DNA from: Spinacia oleracea
Taxonomy: Eukaryota; Streptophyta; Magnoliopsida; Caryophyllales; Amaranthaceae
Length of the DNA stretch: 64,000 nucleotides
Assembly: GCF_020520425.1 (NCBI RefSeq)
Contig: NC_079491.1
Coordinates: 25,535,449-25,599,448 of the forward strand
Direction: 5' to 3'
The position numbers and the translations under genes were made by a program. Below, in pieces: positions 1 to 12,520 of this stretch (positions are counted from its first letter, which is position 1; every line of letters begins with the position of its first letter). Under the pieces are notes generated by a model that did no database searches, was not told where the DNA came from, and saw only the letters and a program-made list of their open reading frames with translations.

Positions 1-12
1 AAAACAGAGAGT

Positions 13-2067
13 GTGGGAAGAAGAAAGCTTGACGATCGATCTCGAATGCTGGTCCATCTAGGAACAGAACCAGGATCAAAGGCTTATCGCCTATTAGATC
101 CAAAGAATCGAAGAATCATTGTTAGTAGAGATGTCATCTTTGACGAAAACAAGAGCTGGAGGTGGAACTGTTCTGAAATCGAGAAAAACACGAAACCACA
201 AAAGATGACTATTACGTTCTTGGATCAATTTGGAAACAATGGATTGCGAGGAAACGAGAATCTGGAGACAATAGAAAATCAAGAGGAGAGTGAAAATCAA
301 AATCATGACGATGAGGATTTATCATCAGTAGATGAAGATGATAATGATGAGGAAGAAGACCAAGCTCAACCAACTCTCAGATTTTCGACAAGACCTCGTA
401 AACAACCTGATTATCTAAAGGATTATGTGTGTCTTGTCGAAAACGAAGGAGAACGTCTACTAATGATGATTAACGATGAACCATGGAGTTTTAACGAAGC
501 AAAAGAGTCAAAATACTGGATGTTGGCATGTGAAGATGAACTCTGCTCCATAGAAAAGAATCGAACATGGGATTTAGTTGATTTACCAATGGGAGCTAAA
601 GCCATAGGTCTGAAATGGGTGTTCAAAATTAAGAGAAACCCGGATAGAAGCATAAACAAATACAAGGCAAGGCTAGTTGCGAAAGGATATGTACAGAGAC
701 ATGGCATCGATTTTGAAGAAGTTTTCGCTCCTGTTGCACGAATCGAAACCATCAGATTCATCATTGGCATCGCAGCTTCGAATAATTGGGAGGTTCATCA
801 TCTTGACGTTAAAACAACATTCCTCAATGGAGAGTTGAAAGAAGTGGTTTATGTAACTCAACCGGAAGGTTTTGAAGTGAAAGGAAGTGAGAATAAGGTC
901 TACAAGCTACACAAGGCACTCTATGGGCTTAAACAAGCACCTAGAGCATGGAATGAAAAGCTCAATCAGACTTTAAAGGGACTAAGTTTTGTTAAGTGCT
1001 CTAAGGAACCGTCGTTATATCGAAAGGAAATAAAAGGACATCTTCTGATTGTGGTTGTATACGTTGATGACTTTTTGGTGACTGGTTCTAACATGGAGAT
1101 GATCATTGATTTCAAGAAGGAGATGAGCTTAAAATTTGAGATGAGTGACTTGGGAAAGCTTACTTATTATCTAGGCATCGAAGTAATGCAGCACAAGGGA
1201 TGTATAAGTCTGAATCAGAGTCGATATGCACTCAAGATACTAGAGGAAGCAGGAATGAGTAGCTGTAACGCAACACAAACGCCAATGGATTCGAATGTAC
1301 GTTTGTCAAGAGACACGACTGAACCAGGCATCGATGAGACAGAGTATAGGCGACGAATTGGCTGTCTACGTTACCTCTTACATACGAGACCTGATCTTTC
1401 GTTTGCTGTTGGAGTCCTTAGTCGTTACATGCATAAACCGAAGGAATCACATGGAAATGCTTTGAAGGAAGTGCTGAGATATTTGCGCGGTACTTTGGAT
1501 TATGGACTTGTGTTTAGAGGAAAGAGCAACTCCGGTCTAATAGGTTACAGCGACAGCAGCCACAATGTAGATGTGGATGATGGGAAAAGCACTACTGGAC
1601 ATGTATTTTACTTCAATGACTGTCCTATCACATGGTGCTCACAAAAGCAGGAAACAGTGGCTTTATCTTCTTGCGAAGCTGAATTCATGGCAGCCACAGA
1701 AGCAGCAAAACAAGCCATTTGGCTCCAAGAGCTATTCGCTGAAGTAACAGGAAAAGAATGTGAAAAAGTAACCATGAGGATCGATAACAAGTCTGCAATT
1801 GCACTCACGAAAAACCCTGTTTTTCATGGACGAAGTAAGCATATTCATACGAGATACCATTTCATTCGTGACTGCGTTGAAAAAGAGGTGATAGAAGTGG
1901 AGCATGTTCCGGGTAATGAACAAAGAGCTGATATTCTGACTAAGGCTCTTGGGAGGATCAAGTTTAAAGAAATGAGAGATCTCATTGGAGTTAAAGTTGT
2001 GGGAAAAGAAGACTTCAAGCTTAAGGGGGAGAATGTTGAGTTAAGCTTGAATATCAAGTCATCTTAA
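13..2067 (+). CDS. Ty1/copia polyprotein, C-terminal part (integrase end, RT, RNase H)
   Basis: This is the C-terminal part of a Copia Pol polyprotein whose 5' part lies before the window; the first codon here is GTG and is not a true start. About 684 residues are open. The order is integrase C-terminus (residues about 1-50, [12 protein letters not shown] and RDVIFDE), an acidic linker (about 80-115), reverse transcriptase (about 170-420) with [33 protein letters not shown] and an intact YVDD box at residues 350-353, then RNase H with [22 protein letters not shown] and the terminal ADILTKAL. The frame has no stop or frameshift, so this copy looks young or recently active. One family residue is changed (KTAFLN to KTTFLN). 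It would copy element RNA into cDNA in cytoplasmic particles. The stop lies inside the putative 3' LTR. Copia assignment is secure; the lineage is not assigned. Confidence 0.95.
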   Translation: MGRRKLDDRSRMLVHLGTEPGSKAYRLLDPKNRRIIVSRDVIFDENKSWRWNCSEIEKNTKPQKMTITFLDQFGNNGLRGNENLETIENQEESENQNHDDEDLSSVDEDDNDEEEDQAQPTLRFSTRPRKQPDYLKDYVCLVENEGERLLMMINDEPWSFNEAKESKYWMLACEDELCSIEKNRTWDLVDLPMGAKAIGLKWVFKIKRNPDRSINKYKARLVAKGYVQRHGIDFEEVFAPVARIETIRFIIGIAASNNWEVHHLDVKTTFLNGELKEVVYVTQPEGFEVKGSENKVYKLHKALYGLKQAPRAWNEKLNQTLKGLSFVKCSKEPSLYRKEIKGHLLIVVVYVDDFLVTGSNMEMIIDFKKEMSLKFEMSDLGKLTYYLGIEVMQHKGCISLNQSRYALKILEEAGMSSCNATQTPMDSNVRLSRDTTEPGIDETEYRRRIGCLRYLLHTRPDLSFAVGVLSRYMHKPKESHGNALKEVLRYLRGTLDYGLVFRGKSNSGLIGYSDSSHNVDVDDGKSTTGHVFYFNDCPITWCSQKQETVALSSCEAEFMAATEAAKQAIWLQELFAEVTGKECEKVTMRIDNKSAIALTKNPVFHGRSKHIHTRYHFIRDCVEKEVIEVEHVPGNEQRADILTKALGRIKFKEMRDLIGVKVVGKEDFKLKGENVELSLNIKSS

Positions 2068-2337
2068 AGATAAAGACTTGGAATATTATTAGGAGTAATC
2101 TAATAATATGTTAAGAGAGAATCTAGGAGATATCTAGATTAAGAAGGTTTCCTATTTGTGTTAGGATTTGAGTTTTTGCGTTTTATATAAGGAGGAACCA
2201 AATTTGTGGTTCAACTTATGAGATTGTGATTCAAAGGGTTTTGAGAGATTTTCCCTTTAATAATAAGAGAGGTATTCTTGTTATTAATTTGAGTTCATAA
2301 TATTTTGGTTTATAGTTTTATTACTTTATTTCCTTCA
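2034..2337 (+). repeat. 3' LTR of the Copia element
   Basis: A purine-rich tract (aagggggagaa) ending at 2033 is followed by TGTTGAG, the usual plant polypurine tract/LTR junction. The LTR holds a TATA-like ttttatataagg near 2180 and AATAAG-type poly(A) words near 2260. The right border (ccttca, about 2337) is a guess, because the 5' LTR is outside the window and no target duplication can be checked. Confidence 0.65.
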
Positions 2338-3407
2338 ATTCTTTTTCTTAATACCCGTGTCCGACCAAGTGTATCTCTTAAATAAATACGGAAGGAGTAT
2401 CTACAAGGACATAAGTGAGTTATCCCATATTAAGAAGTAAGAGAGAAAATACCTACATACGAGAGAAGTTATTTCAACTAACACTAATTGATTTTATCTT
2501 GGTGGTTGGAAACTCCATTGGATTTAGGTTTTATTCGATTTATTTTGACTTATTTCAAACAAAATAAATTCAAATATCTTAATATAAAAGTTAAGATAAG
2601 ATAAGATAGTCCGAGAAAAACTAAGTTTTTTTATACATTTTCCACACAAATAAGTTTGATTAATATAAAATAAGATTAGTTTATATATCACAAGATAAAT
2701 TTAGATAATATAAGTGTAGACAAAATAAGTCTAATAGAACAAAACCTCATAAGCGGAATGAATTCTCTCCTTTTTATTGGGTTGCCTGACTTGCCCCATA
2801 ATGCTCATTTCTCTTTTTTTTCTTTCAAATTACAATTTATACCGGTGGTAACAATTTGATGTTCAAAACTTACGGAATTTTACTGATTAAAATGGTTTTA
2901 GCTGATTAACACTTATTAAATCAAATTATTTTGGCAGAATATTAAATCGTAAAAGTTAGTGTTTTTAACTTATTACCGTTTGGTTTGTGAATTGGTATAG
3001 CATTGGAATTGTGAATGAAATCAGGATGGTATAAGCTTTGAACATGAAATTTAGTATTATGTGTTTGGTTTGATTCTAAAATGATTTTTTTTGGTTCATG
3101 GAACTAGATGGTGAAATTAAAAACCTATACATTAATACACAATCGTACGTCCATCCCTTAACTAATCTGTTAAGTTATTTATTTTTAATGCAAGCAAGGC
3201 AACTAAAGTTATTCGTATAAATAAAAGTTGATAAGTTTTTTTTTTTGTCAATTGTCATTTGAAAAGTAAGAATGAAGCTAAATTGGTTGAACAAATATTC
3301 TGTACGGTCTCCGTTCCCTTTTGTTTTGAATTACACCATACATCCTGGGTTCATATATAGGATAATAGGACCACTACTCTTGCACTCACACCTATGCCAC
3401 ACGCCTG
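2338..3407. other. AT-rich spacer, nothing recognised
   Basis: No open frame of note, RNA gene or terminal-repeat structure was recognised. The DNA is AT-rich with short degenerate repeats of ataagataaga/aaataagt type near 2560-2720. Confidence 0.5.
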
Positions 3408-3600
3408 GTGATCATTAGTGTTAAGATCTGACCCATGAAACATCACGTGTGAGAGTCCCATATTCGAAGAGAGCTAACCACCTAATATGACCAAGGGGTT
3501 ACTCCCCTTATTGCCATATGGTTTTAAGGTGGAACCTCCTACGGTCTTGTTAAGTGGACTCTCTCTCTTGGTGACGGGCGTGGCCCAGGATAGCATTGAA
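3408..3600 (+). repeat. Dispersed repeat with gtgtgagagtcccatatt signature
   Basis: This stretch (gtgtgagagtcccatattcg, later ggtggaacctcc) resembles stretches at about 35690-35870 and 48610-48810, which carry cccatattggagaaag / cccacattggagaaag followed by a gtggaaccttc-like word. The three copies are strongly diverged. The family is not identified; it has no clear terminal repeats. Confidence 0.45.
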
Positions 3601-4143
3601 TGTGATGTCAATCTATTTGACAACAAAATCGAATATTTTAAAATTCTTCTTCAACAATGATTCTATAATGCTATTGGTGTACGGGACAAATAAAAAAGGA
3701 CAGAATGAGTGTTAGGAATAGTACGAGATAACAATCTAGACAAAACACACATAATATAAATAACGTGGTATACCCACGTCCCAACTTGTATTATTAATCA
3801 AAACCGTTATTAACAATACAATCAATCAACCTCACAGGTGTTTCTCTCAAACTATGCTCAAGCTCAGGATCTCAAGCATATCAATCATAATGGTATATAA
3901 ATCCCTATTTATATACCCCAACTTCCTAACTCTAGCCCTAGTATTAGGAAACACAATATTACTAGAATTTAGGAGAAACCATTATACTAACAAATCTATC
4001 CCTAAAATGCAACTCGTAAAATAGGAATACAATAAACATAATATATCTCCTAAATAAATATCTAGTAATATACTATAACGGAAACTCATTGCCATATTGG
4101 GTTTAATTATTAACAAGGAGTATTCTTTTACACTTTTAGTCTT
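3601..4143. other. AT-rich spacer with an LTR-like segment
   Basis: A TATA-like box on the minus strand (reverse complement of the atttataccc-like word near 3910) and a TGTTAGGAATAG start near 3711 give this stretch the look of a decayed LTR. No matching end, primer site or target duplication was found. Nothing coding was seen. Confidence 0.25.
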
Positions 4144-4293
4144 TAAATTTTGTGATAATTTTTTTTTTTATGGAATGATCCCCGAGAGGCGATATAAATT
4201 GTAAATGATGGCGGGAGGAATCGAACATGAAATCTATTATACACAGGCCTCCAGTCTTAACCATTAGACCAATATATCATTGGTAAATTTTGT
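4144..4293 (-). mobile_element. tRNA-derived SINE with 10-bp target duplication
   Basis: On the minus strand there is a Pol III A box (TGGTCTAATGG, within 4254-4271), a B box (GTTCGATTCC, 4217-4226) about 28 bases further on, and a terminal A-tract (T run at 4161-4169). The element, 4154-4283, is flanked by a perfect 10-bp direct repeat TAAATTTTGT (4144-4153 and 4284-4293). A tRNA-like head, an A tail and a target duplication together define a short SINE of about 130 bp. The SINE family is not named. The flank to the right has two further degenerate copies of an attggtaaat word. Confidence 0.85.
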
Positions 4294-4562
4294 AAGAAAA
4301 TTAATGGGTTGTTATAAGAAAATAATATAGACCAATATATCATTGGTAAATAATATGATTAGACCACTCATTGGTAAATTTTCTTATAACGAAGTAAGTT
4401 TATGTTCTTTTCACCTTAATTATAAAATCTTAATTTATCTGAACTCATTAAAATTAACCAGACAAGATTTCAAAATAAAAGAGTAAATTTAAACTAGTAC
4501 CTAAATGAAAAACTTATAATCATGATAATATTTGATCGGAACGTATTGTATTTATCAGACCT

Positions 4563-4605
<43 letters not shown>

Positions 4606-4846
4606 TGAACAAGACACCCTTGTTAATATGGTTATATGGACCTATTCTTTAACATCATTTATGCACCATATTCGTTGACACACGAAAATATTAATTTTAG
4701 TTCATGTCTCTTTTAAGTAAAGATATTTTCCAATGAAATATTTGAAGTGAAAAGTGTCACAATGTTATTATCATACTCTATGATTGAAATGCAAAATCGT
4801 ACTCAATTAGGGCATTCGTGAGAAAAGAATCGGGCCATAAAGTCCA
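4294..4846. other. AT-rich spacer with 37-nt poly(T) tract
   Basis: Repeated agaccaatatatcattggtaa words (4267-4291, 4328-4352, degenerate copy near 4362) adjoin the SINE. A pure T run of 37 bases lies at 4566-4602. No gene was seen. Confidence 0.6.
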
Positions 4847-5217
4847 TACCTAAATGGAAAATTTGGTAATATTAATCCAACCTTTGACCGATTTTCTTTT
4901 ATTAAGCCCACCTACGACATATTTTTTAATAATCCCACCTTTATTACCTAACAACTTTTATTGGGCCCAACAGGTCATAAAACTGTTGTAAGCGGCATTA
5001 TTTCTCTACATGGCAGTACTCTCTCTCGATATATTCAGTCATCATCATCAATTCATCACCATCTCGTTGACTTTTTCACCGATTACCGGCCACTTAGGCC
5101 CAATAAAAGTCGTCGGGTAGTAAAGGTGGGATTATTAAAAAATATGTCGTAGGTGGGATTAATAAAAGAAAATCGGCCAAAGGTTGGATTAATATTACCA
5201 AATTTTCCTACCTAAAT
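4847..5217. mobile_element. MULE-type MITE with about 115-bp terminal inverted repeats
   Basis: The arms at 4856-4971 and 5097-5208 are near-perfect reverse complements, starting GGAAAATTTGG and ending CCAAATTTTCC. They are flanked by an exact 9-bp duplication TACCTAAAT (4847-4855 and 5209-5217). Long TIRs and a 9-bp duplication are diagnostic of the Mutator superfamily. The 125-bp centre encodes nothing convincing, so this is a non-autonomous MITE or foldback element of 353 bp. Confidence 0.93.
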
Positions 5218-5364
5218 TGGTAGTTGAGACTTTGAGACTAAACATGTCATGTCAACCTTTTAAAAATGTCTCATCCGGCCCTCCAGCCAAATACCTCATT
5301 CAAACTTGAATAATTTCATATTCTTCATCGAAATAGTTGGCGTCGACTGATATATAGTGATATC

Positions 5365-5811
5365 CTAGATTAGATCCCGTGCACGCACGGATTTTGATCA
5401 TTCTTTATTCACAAAATATTTAACTGAATATCTCCCAAACTATTGCATAATTATAACATTTTTAACATACTCGTTTAAATTTATTCATTTAATATGCATA
5501 CTTAAAATGCTAATATGGTAATTTGACCAAAATATTAAATGATATGTTTTCCATTATTAATATAGAGATTTGACTAAAATATTACCAATTTAGAATAATT
5601 ATTATTCCGTCGTATCTATTATTGCCATAATTTATAAACTAAAATTTATTTCCATTTATAAATAGTTTATAAAAAAAGGTAGAGAATAAAAATAAAATAA
5701 AAACAGATACACTTTTTTTGGAAAATGGTTTTGGCGGGAAAAAATTGCACCATGAATTGACACGTGTCATTCCTGGTGTCTCTTTTAGTATATAGTATAA
5801 AGTATAATAGA
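5365..5811 (-). mobile_element. Small non-autonomous Helitron
   Basis: Read on the minus strand, the element starts A|TCTATTATAC at 5811, followed by a purine-rich AAAAGAGACACC and the word GACACGTGTC (5759-5768) seen near 5' ends of many plant Helitrons. It ends with a hairpin CCGTGC-GT-GCACGG (5377-5390) and then CTAG at 5365-5368. The base after CTAG is G rather than the expected T; an alternative end CTAA|T at 5370 would fit the A/T target rule better. It has no Rep/helicase frame. Confidence 0.75.
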
Positions 5812-5983
5812 TATGGAAATTTTACAAAATACTCCGTATTATTTTAGGTCTTTTTTTTATAAGGTTGGACTTTTATTTTCTATTGACTATCTAGAAAAGG
5901 GAGCTTTGACTTTAAGAAATAGATGGGCTCATATCCTAACACTTTAAAACATACAAACTTCAAGTTACTATTGCAGCAATAGT

Positions 5984-6442
5984 GTGCTGCCAAATTTACC
6001 CCCACCTATATCTCTTTATTACTCATTTGCCATTCTTGCTAGATTGTGCCACGTACACCCTTCTCTACGGATCATCCCACGCTCCCTCCTCCAGTCCTCC
6101 CTGCTTCCCTTCTTAGTTCTTCTTTCTTTCACCCCTGATTCTTGGATGATTTTTCGGCAAACCCTACCTTCTCACTCCAATCTCCACCGCCACCGTTTTC
6201 TCTCTCCTCTCCGTTCTTCTTCCTCTCTCCTTCATTGCTCTGCCCTACTCCTCTCTGATGCGCGCTCTCTCGTCGCGGCAAGAATGGTGAGATCTCTTAA
6301 ATATTGTAATCTCCATCAACCATTTATGCCAAGTTTTCTTAGTTTCATTATTGAAAGAATAGGTTTAATGGTCGGATTTAGGATTTATGTAGATTTTTTG
6401 AAATTTAATACAAGTACGAAAGGAATGGAACCTGAGAAGTAA
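5984..6442 (+). pseudogene. Leader-like first-exon remnant of an unknown gene
   Basis: A C/T-rich stretch (about 6060-6290) of the type found in plant 5' UTRs leads to an ATG directly followed by gtgaga (about 6284-6295), resembling a donor site. Translation of the open stretch gives a low-complexity Ser/Leu/Arg-rich peptide with no family resemblance. It is probably a captured or decayed 5' end and not a functional gene. Its parent gene is not recognised. Confidence 0.3.
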
Positions 6443-9270
6443 TTCCATGGCGAGCTCTTCACCCCCGTGAAAGGTATCAAAGATAGGTATCTCTCTTATT
6501 CGACCTTTTCTATATGGTAGTTAATTTTTTCGATATTAATTTATTAGATTGATGTATTTGTTGATTTATTCTGCTTTTTGTTGCTGATTTGGGGAAAATA
6601 TATCCAGAAAGATAAATGAGGCATCTGTTGTAGCATTAAATGCCGAGAATTTGCAGAAATACTCAATTTATTATCACAGCTTCCTTCTTGAATACAAGTT
6701 ATGGAGATTTTGTGCGAATTGAAGACAGTAATGATTCAATGAATGGTGACATTAAGGTATGTTTTTATTCTCATCGAGGATTGCATATTTATACTTTCTA
6801 GGGATCTTTACTCAAAAATCAAGTTAGGGATTTCTAAACTTCCTTAAATTTGTCAAAAATCAGCCAAAGAGGATGAATGTTCTTGCCTTTCCCTCTCTTA
6901 GACAAGCCTAGCATATGTAATCAATTGATATAGTTTGATATAGATGATTCAGTTCCAGTTTTGGTAATGTATTTTCATGGTCTTAGGATTGTTTCCGAAT
7001 CTGATTGGATGCAGTTTGAAAGTTAGTGTTTGATTGCTCTTGGTATTGTTTTTGTACCTGATTTGATGCAGTTATTAATTTCGGCTCAATTTATTTTCTT
7101 TCTTATGCCTTGTGGTTTTTTTTCTGTTTTCTGGACTTGTTGATTTGATAAGCTCAATTATCATATAGATGTTGCATCCCATATTGTTCATGTATGCTTT
7201 AACCTTATGTTTGTTTTCTTAAATTAGTAAACCCCCAATTGTTTAACTTTTTTGATTCAGTTCAGGTATGCTAGCTATAGAGTATAGATAATGGTTGTTC
7301 TGTCTGCTTTATATATTTTCCTGGAATTGCATCAACTTGAAAACTTGATCTATACAACACGATGATGACTTATATGTGTATCAAGTTCTATTTTTAAGCT
7401 AGAACTTAATTTGCACCCAAGCTTAATTAAGCGTGTAGCCAAATTAGGCAGAGTCATCTGTGTCACTAAGGAGTAATGAACTCCCATAGTATATCTGAGC
7501 TGATCCAAGCCTCTAATTTCTTTCGAATTCTTTGATTTCTGTCCCTATCACGCTGGTCACAGGTGCTGATCTTCTTTCAGCACCTTCTTGTGGCGATATG
7601 CTGTTGAACTACGCCCACCAACTCACTCTACTCTGTGGTCTACGTATGAACATTTAGTTGCATATTTCCAATTAAGCATATACAATTTATTTGCTAACTA
7701 TTATTTGTTTATTGCACAGTTAATTCAAAATATCATGACCGAATCATTCAACCGCTCCTCTAAAATTCTACGGAGTACTGCATAAGGCGAGAGACAGAGA
7801 GATGAGGGGGATTACACTTTTCTTTTTTTTAGGTTCTAACTTATTAGAAGAATTGTAAGTTTTCTTCTTTTGTTTATAATCTCATTTCATTTTTAATGTT
7901 GTTGACGATTTACTGTTTTAGTAATGTAATTTGAGCTGGGTAATTCATTTGTGTTTCAATGTTTGTGAAATTTGGTCGTACACCAAGCTATTGAGAGAAA
8001 TATAGGACTACAATTTGCATTGTACCGTAAATTGTAATATGAATGAGGTTCTGAATTTTTAGATAAGGTGTCTGGGGTTTATGCAAGTAATGTCTTTCTG
8101 TTGAGGAATCAACTGAATTTGATTGCTGGTGTAAGTGAAGTTTCATAGGAGAAGCTACTATCATTAGTTGCCGAGAGATTCTTAGTTATTGTGATTTTAC
8201 GTTGTCTTTCTATTAAAGATGGGTTATCATATCTTGATTTTAAATTAAATTGTATTTTTACATTATACAGCAACATTAACAATCAAAGTTGGAAGCTGCA
8301 ATTCCTGGTGATGTTGATAACATTTGGACTGTAAGTATTTATTGCAAGAGTAATGTTCACAAATCTTTTTATGTGGCTATTTGTTATTCCTGATTGGGAG
8401 GATCTCATTTTCTGTTTAATCACAACAACATGGTGCCAAGGTCTTGTATCTTGGTGCTGCTTCAAGAACAACTAATATGTCGAATTAATAAAATCTTTTT
8501 CTGTTTATTTGGCTGATTCCAGTGATTTTGATTTAGGGTTATTATTTTTATACCTTTTCTAATTCAATTTCATTAATATTTTTTATGGTGCTGTAATTTT
8601 ATGGCTCTGTGAGTTTAAACTTGTAACATTTGTTTCCTTTGTTATTTTTGTTTGGGGTGCAGGTATTGACGAATCTTATCGGCAATGTCACGTTAAATTT
8701 TGTTACATTTCTTTTGAGTTTTATGGTTGAAATTTTGCTTCAAATTTTAACAACTTCGGAGTTTATACTATAATGTGCACCTGGATTTTGTATAGTTGAA
8801 TTATGTAAATGAATATTTATTATACACTATGCATGCAGATTTTCTCCTCTTCAATCTTTGAATTTTGGATATTTGAATTATCTTCTGACTTTTGTTAATT
8901 TTATGTGATTATCCGGTTGTTAAATTGTTTAGTAGAACTGGTAGTATGCAGGAGTTGTCATATCTTTTGAGTGTTTAAGTAATTTGATCCATTACCTTAC
9001 TAACTATTATTAGTTCGACTTTATGAACGAAAGACTAAGATTTGATTCACTGAGATAAATTTTTGCATGTTATATACGGTTGAGTTCAAATAGTTTTGGA
9101 AACTTGATGTAGGTGTTTTCTCCTGTACAAGATGATAAGCTCATTAGAATGCTTAAATAGTCTAGAATTTAATTTGTTAATTATGATGAGAATCTGAATT
9201 TCTTTGTGTAGATTGAGCTTTATTTTGGTTCTATGGAAGTGGAGTATGAGGTAGAGGTTCTCACATCTAT
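6443..9270. other. Intron-like AT-rich DNA with short exon-like pieces
   Basis: The sequence is T-rich on the plus strand, as in plant introns. A possible exon ends at about 6757 (gacattaag|gtatgt). A tttggggtgcag|gtattgacg acceptor-like site lies near 8662. None of the short translations is recognised. A short inverted word, ggtgctgat..cagcacc, lies at 7563-7586. Confidence 0.35.
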
Positions 9271-9287
9271 CCTACCTTTGTTCTTTG

Positions 9288-9410
9288 CAGTGAGAACACC
9301 GGTGAGAATAATGCTTCTCTTGTGAGATGCAATTATCAAAACGAGGATGGTAAAAGAAGCATGAGGCACCGAGAATCATCTTATGCAGTAGGCAGAAAGC
9401 TATGGTAAGT
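9288..9410 (+). pseudogene. Exon-like fragment, unknown parent
   Basis: After a ttctttgcag acceptor-like site an open stretch of about 39 codons follows (ENTGENNASLVRC early, SYAVGRKLW at the end, then TAA). It has exon-like base composition but no family that I recognise. It is given as a possible captured exon only. Confidence 0.25.
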
Positions 9411-9663
9411 TGTAGATAGCTTGTAACTATTGTATGTGTGGAATGATCGATCAACATTCCTTTTCTTTAACTTGTTCAAATTAAAGGTTTGCATAACAAA
9501 AAGTTATGAGGGTGCTTTCCTATGCTGATGTTTTACGGTTTGTGCATAAACTAGACGTTAAAGGAGCTTGGAGAGGAGTGAATATGGTTGTTATGGTGCA
9601 ATTTCCATAACTCCTTTGTTTTGTCTATGTGCATATACCTACTGGAGCATTCATAATTCATTA

Positions 9664-9800
9664 TGGAAGGGGTGACTATGTCCATGTTTTCATTTCAAAT
9701 TCCAAAGCCTCTGCAAGAGAACTATGTCAGAAAGCGCCCTGCTCATTTACCTATGCCGGATGACTTTAAGTTTGGGATGTCAACCGATCAGACCATTCTG
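9664..9800 (+). pseudogene. Exon-like fragment, unknown parent
   Basis: An open stretch beginning ATGGAAGGGGTG and including PKPLQENYVRKRPAHLPMPD ends at ..ACCATTCTG followed by gtatat, a plausible donor. Codon composition looks coding, but the parent family is not recognised. It lies in the same orientation as the helicase exons downstream. Confidence 0.3.
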
Positions 9801-12520
9801 GTATATTTTATGTTTAATAATTTGGATGTTGTTTAGTAATTTGGATGCCTATATCTAGACTCAGACTACAATATTTTCTAATTAAATGGAACCAAAAAGC
9901 TGCCTTAGCAAGCCTTCTAAAGATAATTTCTGAACATATTTGCTTTATGTTTAGAAAGGGAAAAAAGATAAATTGATATATGGAGAAAAAATAATCTGAT
10001 ACTGATGCTTGATGCCTGTAACATTTCTAGCAACGGCCAATAGTTAACATATTTGTCCATTGATTACATTTAAACCTTACTATATGTCAACATTGAGAAC
10101 AAATTCATATATTGACTGTAAATCCACTTGCTATAATGATGAATTCTTATCTATCTCTGTGCAAATCCACTTGTTTTGAATGAAAGGGTCTTAATTCACA
10201 ATAGTTAGATGATCCAAAACTTCTAGATGTAAGGAGTTTGTTTTATGACCTTGTGGTTGTGTATGGTAAGTTCCAAGTCTGGCACCCTAACATGTTAAAT
10301 AAGAGTGTTATTTTGAGTATAAATGTTGTCACCAGGTATTCAGGGGTACTTTGTGTAGATTGTAGAGAATGTTGAGGAAGGGATTATCATTTGTTACGGA
10401 GGAAGAGTTTACCTCCCCAGTCTTGCATGTCCTCTTATTGCCTGGGAAATTCGGTTGACTAAGCATGAGTTTGAAAAACCTCTTGCTTGATCTAATATTT
10501 TCCTAAGATGAGCCTAATTCCAGTTCTTGGGTGAATGCAGATTTGAAACTGTGTGTGTGTCTGAGACAATAGTAGGGTTCTAATAAATGCTTTCACAGTT
10601 ACATCTTGTGCGTCAGTATGGAGAATTTGAAATTAGATTAATGTGCTTCTTGGTTAAGTGAGATTTGAAGATCGAAAATGAACAAGAAAAACAGCAAGAG
10701 GAGTTGATACATTAGTGAGATAAAGCCTATTATGACGACCCTTGTGGTTGAAAGCCTATTTGATATCTTATTTTTCGGGCAAAATTATGAAGCCTTAAAT
10801 CTAACTAATCTTCAATTGATCGTGATAAATTTAATTGACTAGACAGGCTGAGCAAATAACCTTTCATCCATTTAGTATCTTAGTACTTCATGCTTTTTTG
10901 ACAGAATATATTTTCTAAGAAAATCATTTTCTTATGTTTGTTTAAGCATGGTAACATTTTTCTTTTATAAAGAATGGACGGTCCATTTTCCTCTCCTCTC
11001 ATCCATTGTCCTTTTCCACCTCCATCACCCTTCTCTATAATTTTCTGTTAAGAAGACATGAAAACTACTTTTAATTGCATCTTTCCTTGAAAATATTTTC
11101 AGTAAACGGAATCACAATATATTTAACCGGAATTGAACACAATTTTGCTGTTTTTTCGTCTCTTATGGGTTGATGTCATGGGTTCGCAAACGAGCTTTAT
11201 CTTTTGGTAAATTGATGTCATAGGTGGTGATTTGCTCGCTTGAATCAACCTATTTTATGGTGGTTGACTGGTTGTGGAATTGTTCAAGGTTCTTTATCCA
11301 CCTTTTTAGGTGTAAGCTATTTCGAGAATCATTCAACTCGTTCATGATATAAATAGTTGAAATCTTTACATAAATTCGCGAAGGGTGGTCCTGAAATTGG
11401 CTTAGATCCTTGATGCCAATTAGGTGGATGACGTTTATTGGTTGTCTGGACCTGCTCTTATTTTCTCTTTTTCGGGTTGGTACATGTATGTTTTTCTACA
11501 GACCATCGTTAGAGCTTTGTTTAGACCGATCACCTAATATAGAGCTTGTATGAATTTCGTTTGTTGTTTGGTTTGGGACCCTTCTAGGAGTTCGTCAGAT
11601 AGAACATATACTACTTCAGTTATCATCACTTACCGAAAAACTATACAGTATGATCTTAGAACCCTTCAAGATTGTTTAAAAATTGATATATTAGAAAGTG
11701 TCTTTGGGAAGTAAATTAGTGTAAATAAAGTTTCATCCTTGTATTTGGAGGGATTTAAGACGAATGACTGAAAAACGTATTGCCTTTGCAGCTATCTAAT
11801 AGTTGCCATGGGTTTGCAAGTAGTCTGGAGCTTAAACTTCACTTTGATGGATGCCTATGCACTGGCGAAGAAAAGAGTGCTCCACAATTGAATCATTGTT
11901 AGCCTTTTGTAATTGGAGATTGGGTAGGCTTCCTGTTACCACTTGATACCCTTCCTGAATTTAACAATTACTGTCCTTGTCTGTGTTAGAGTATTCATTT
12001 TAACTCAATTAAGAACCTGTGTCACATCAAGATATCCTCAAACTCTAATGTGCATAGACGATCTAATTAGAGGCTACAAGTATTTATATGGTATGAGAAG
12101 TTCAGATTTACATTTATGAAAAATAGTGAGTTTAGAAATCAATCAAAACATTACAGCATTGACCATTGGTTATATTTAGATGCATATACTTGAATAATCA
12201 CTTAAGCATCTTGTATTCACTCTCTGATAATACTATTATGTTATGGACTTACTTTCACTGCGTCGAAATTTCGATAGATCGATTTTGTGCTGAATTTTAT
12301 TTCCCTGTTTTGAGTTTGGATATTACAATTTGTGCTGAAATTCCTATAACTGCCAGTTGGGCATTGGATAAAAGTTTTATCTTGTAATGTCTGCTACAGT
12401 TCTACTGGAAGCAGTGAGGGGAAAGTAAGGCTAAAATTAGTTTCAGGCGCTAATACTTTCTACTCCGTATCATAGAATTAGATCATGTAAAATACCAATT
12501 CTTTTGTTCTGTTATTACAG
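9801..12520. other. Intron-like AT-rich DNA, nothing recognised
   Basis: T-rich plus-strand DNA without recognised exons, repeats with defined ends or RNA genes. The helicase exons that should precede the fragment at 12521 were looked for here and not found. Confidence 0.5.

Noticed and set aside
4961-5152. 63-codon open frame
   Set aside because: It spans the loop and right arm of the MULE-type MITE; no coding evidence.
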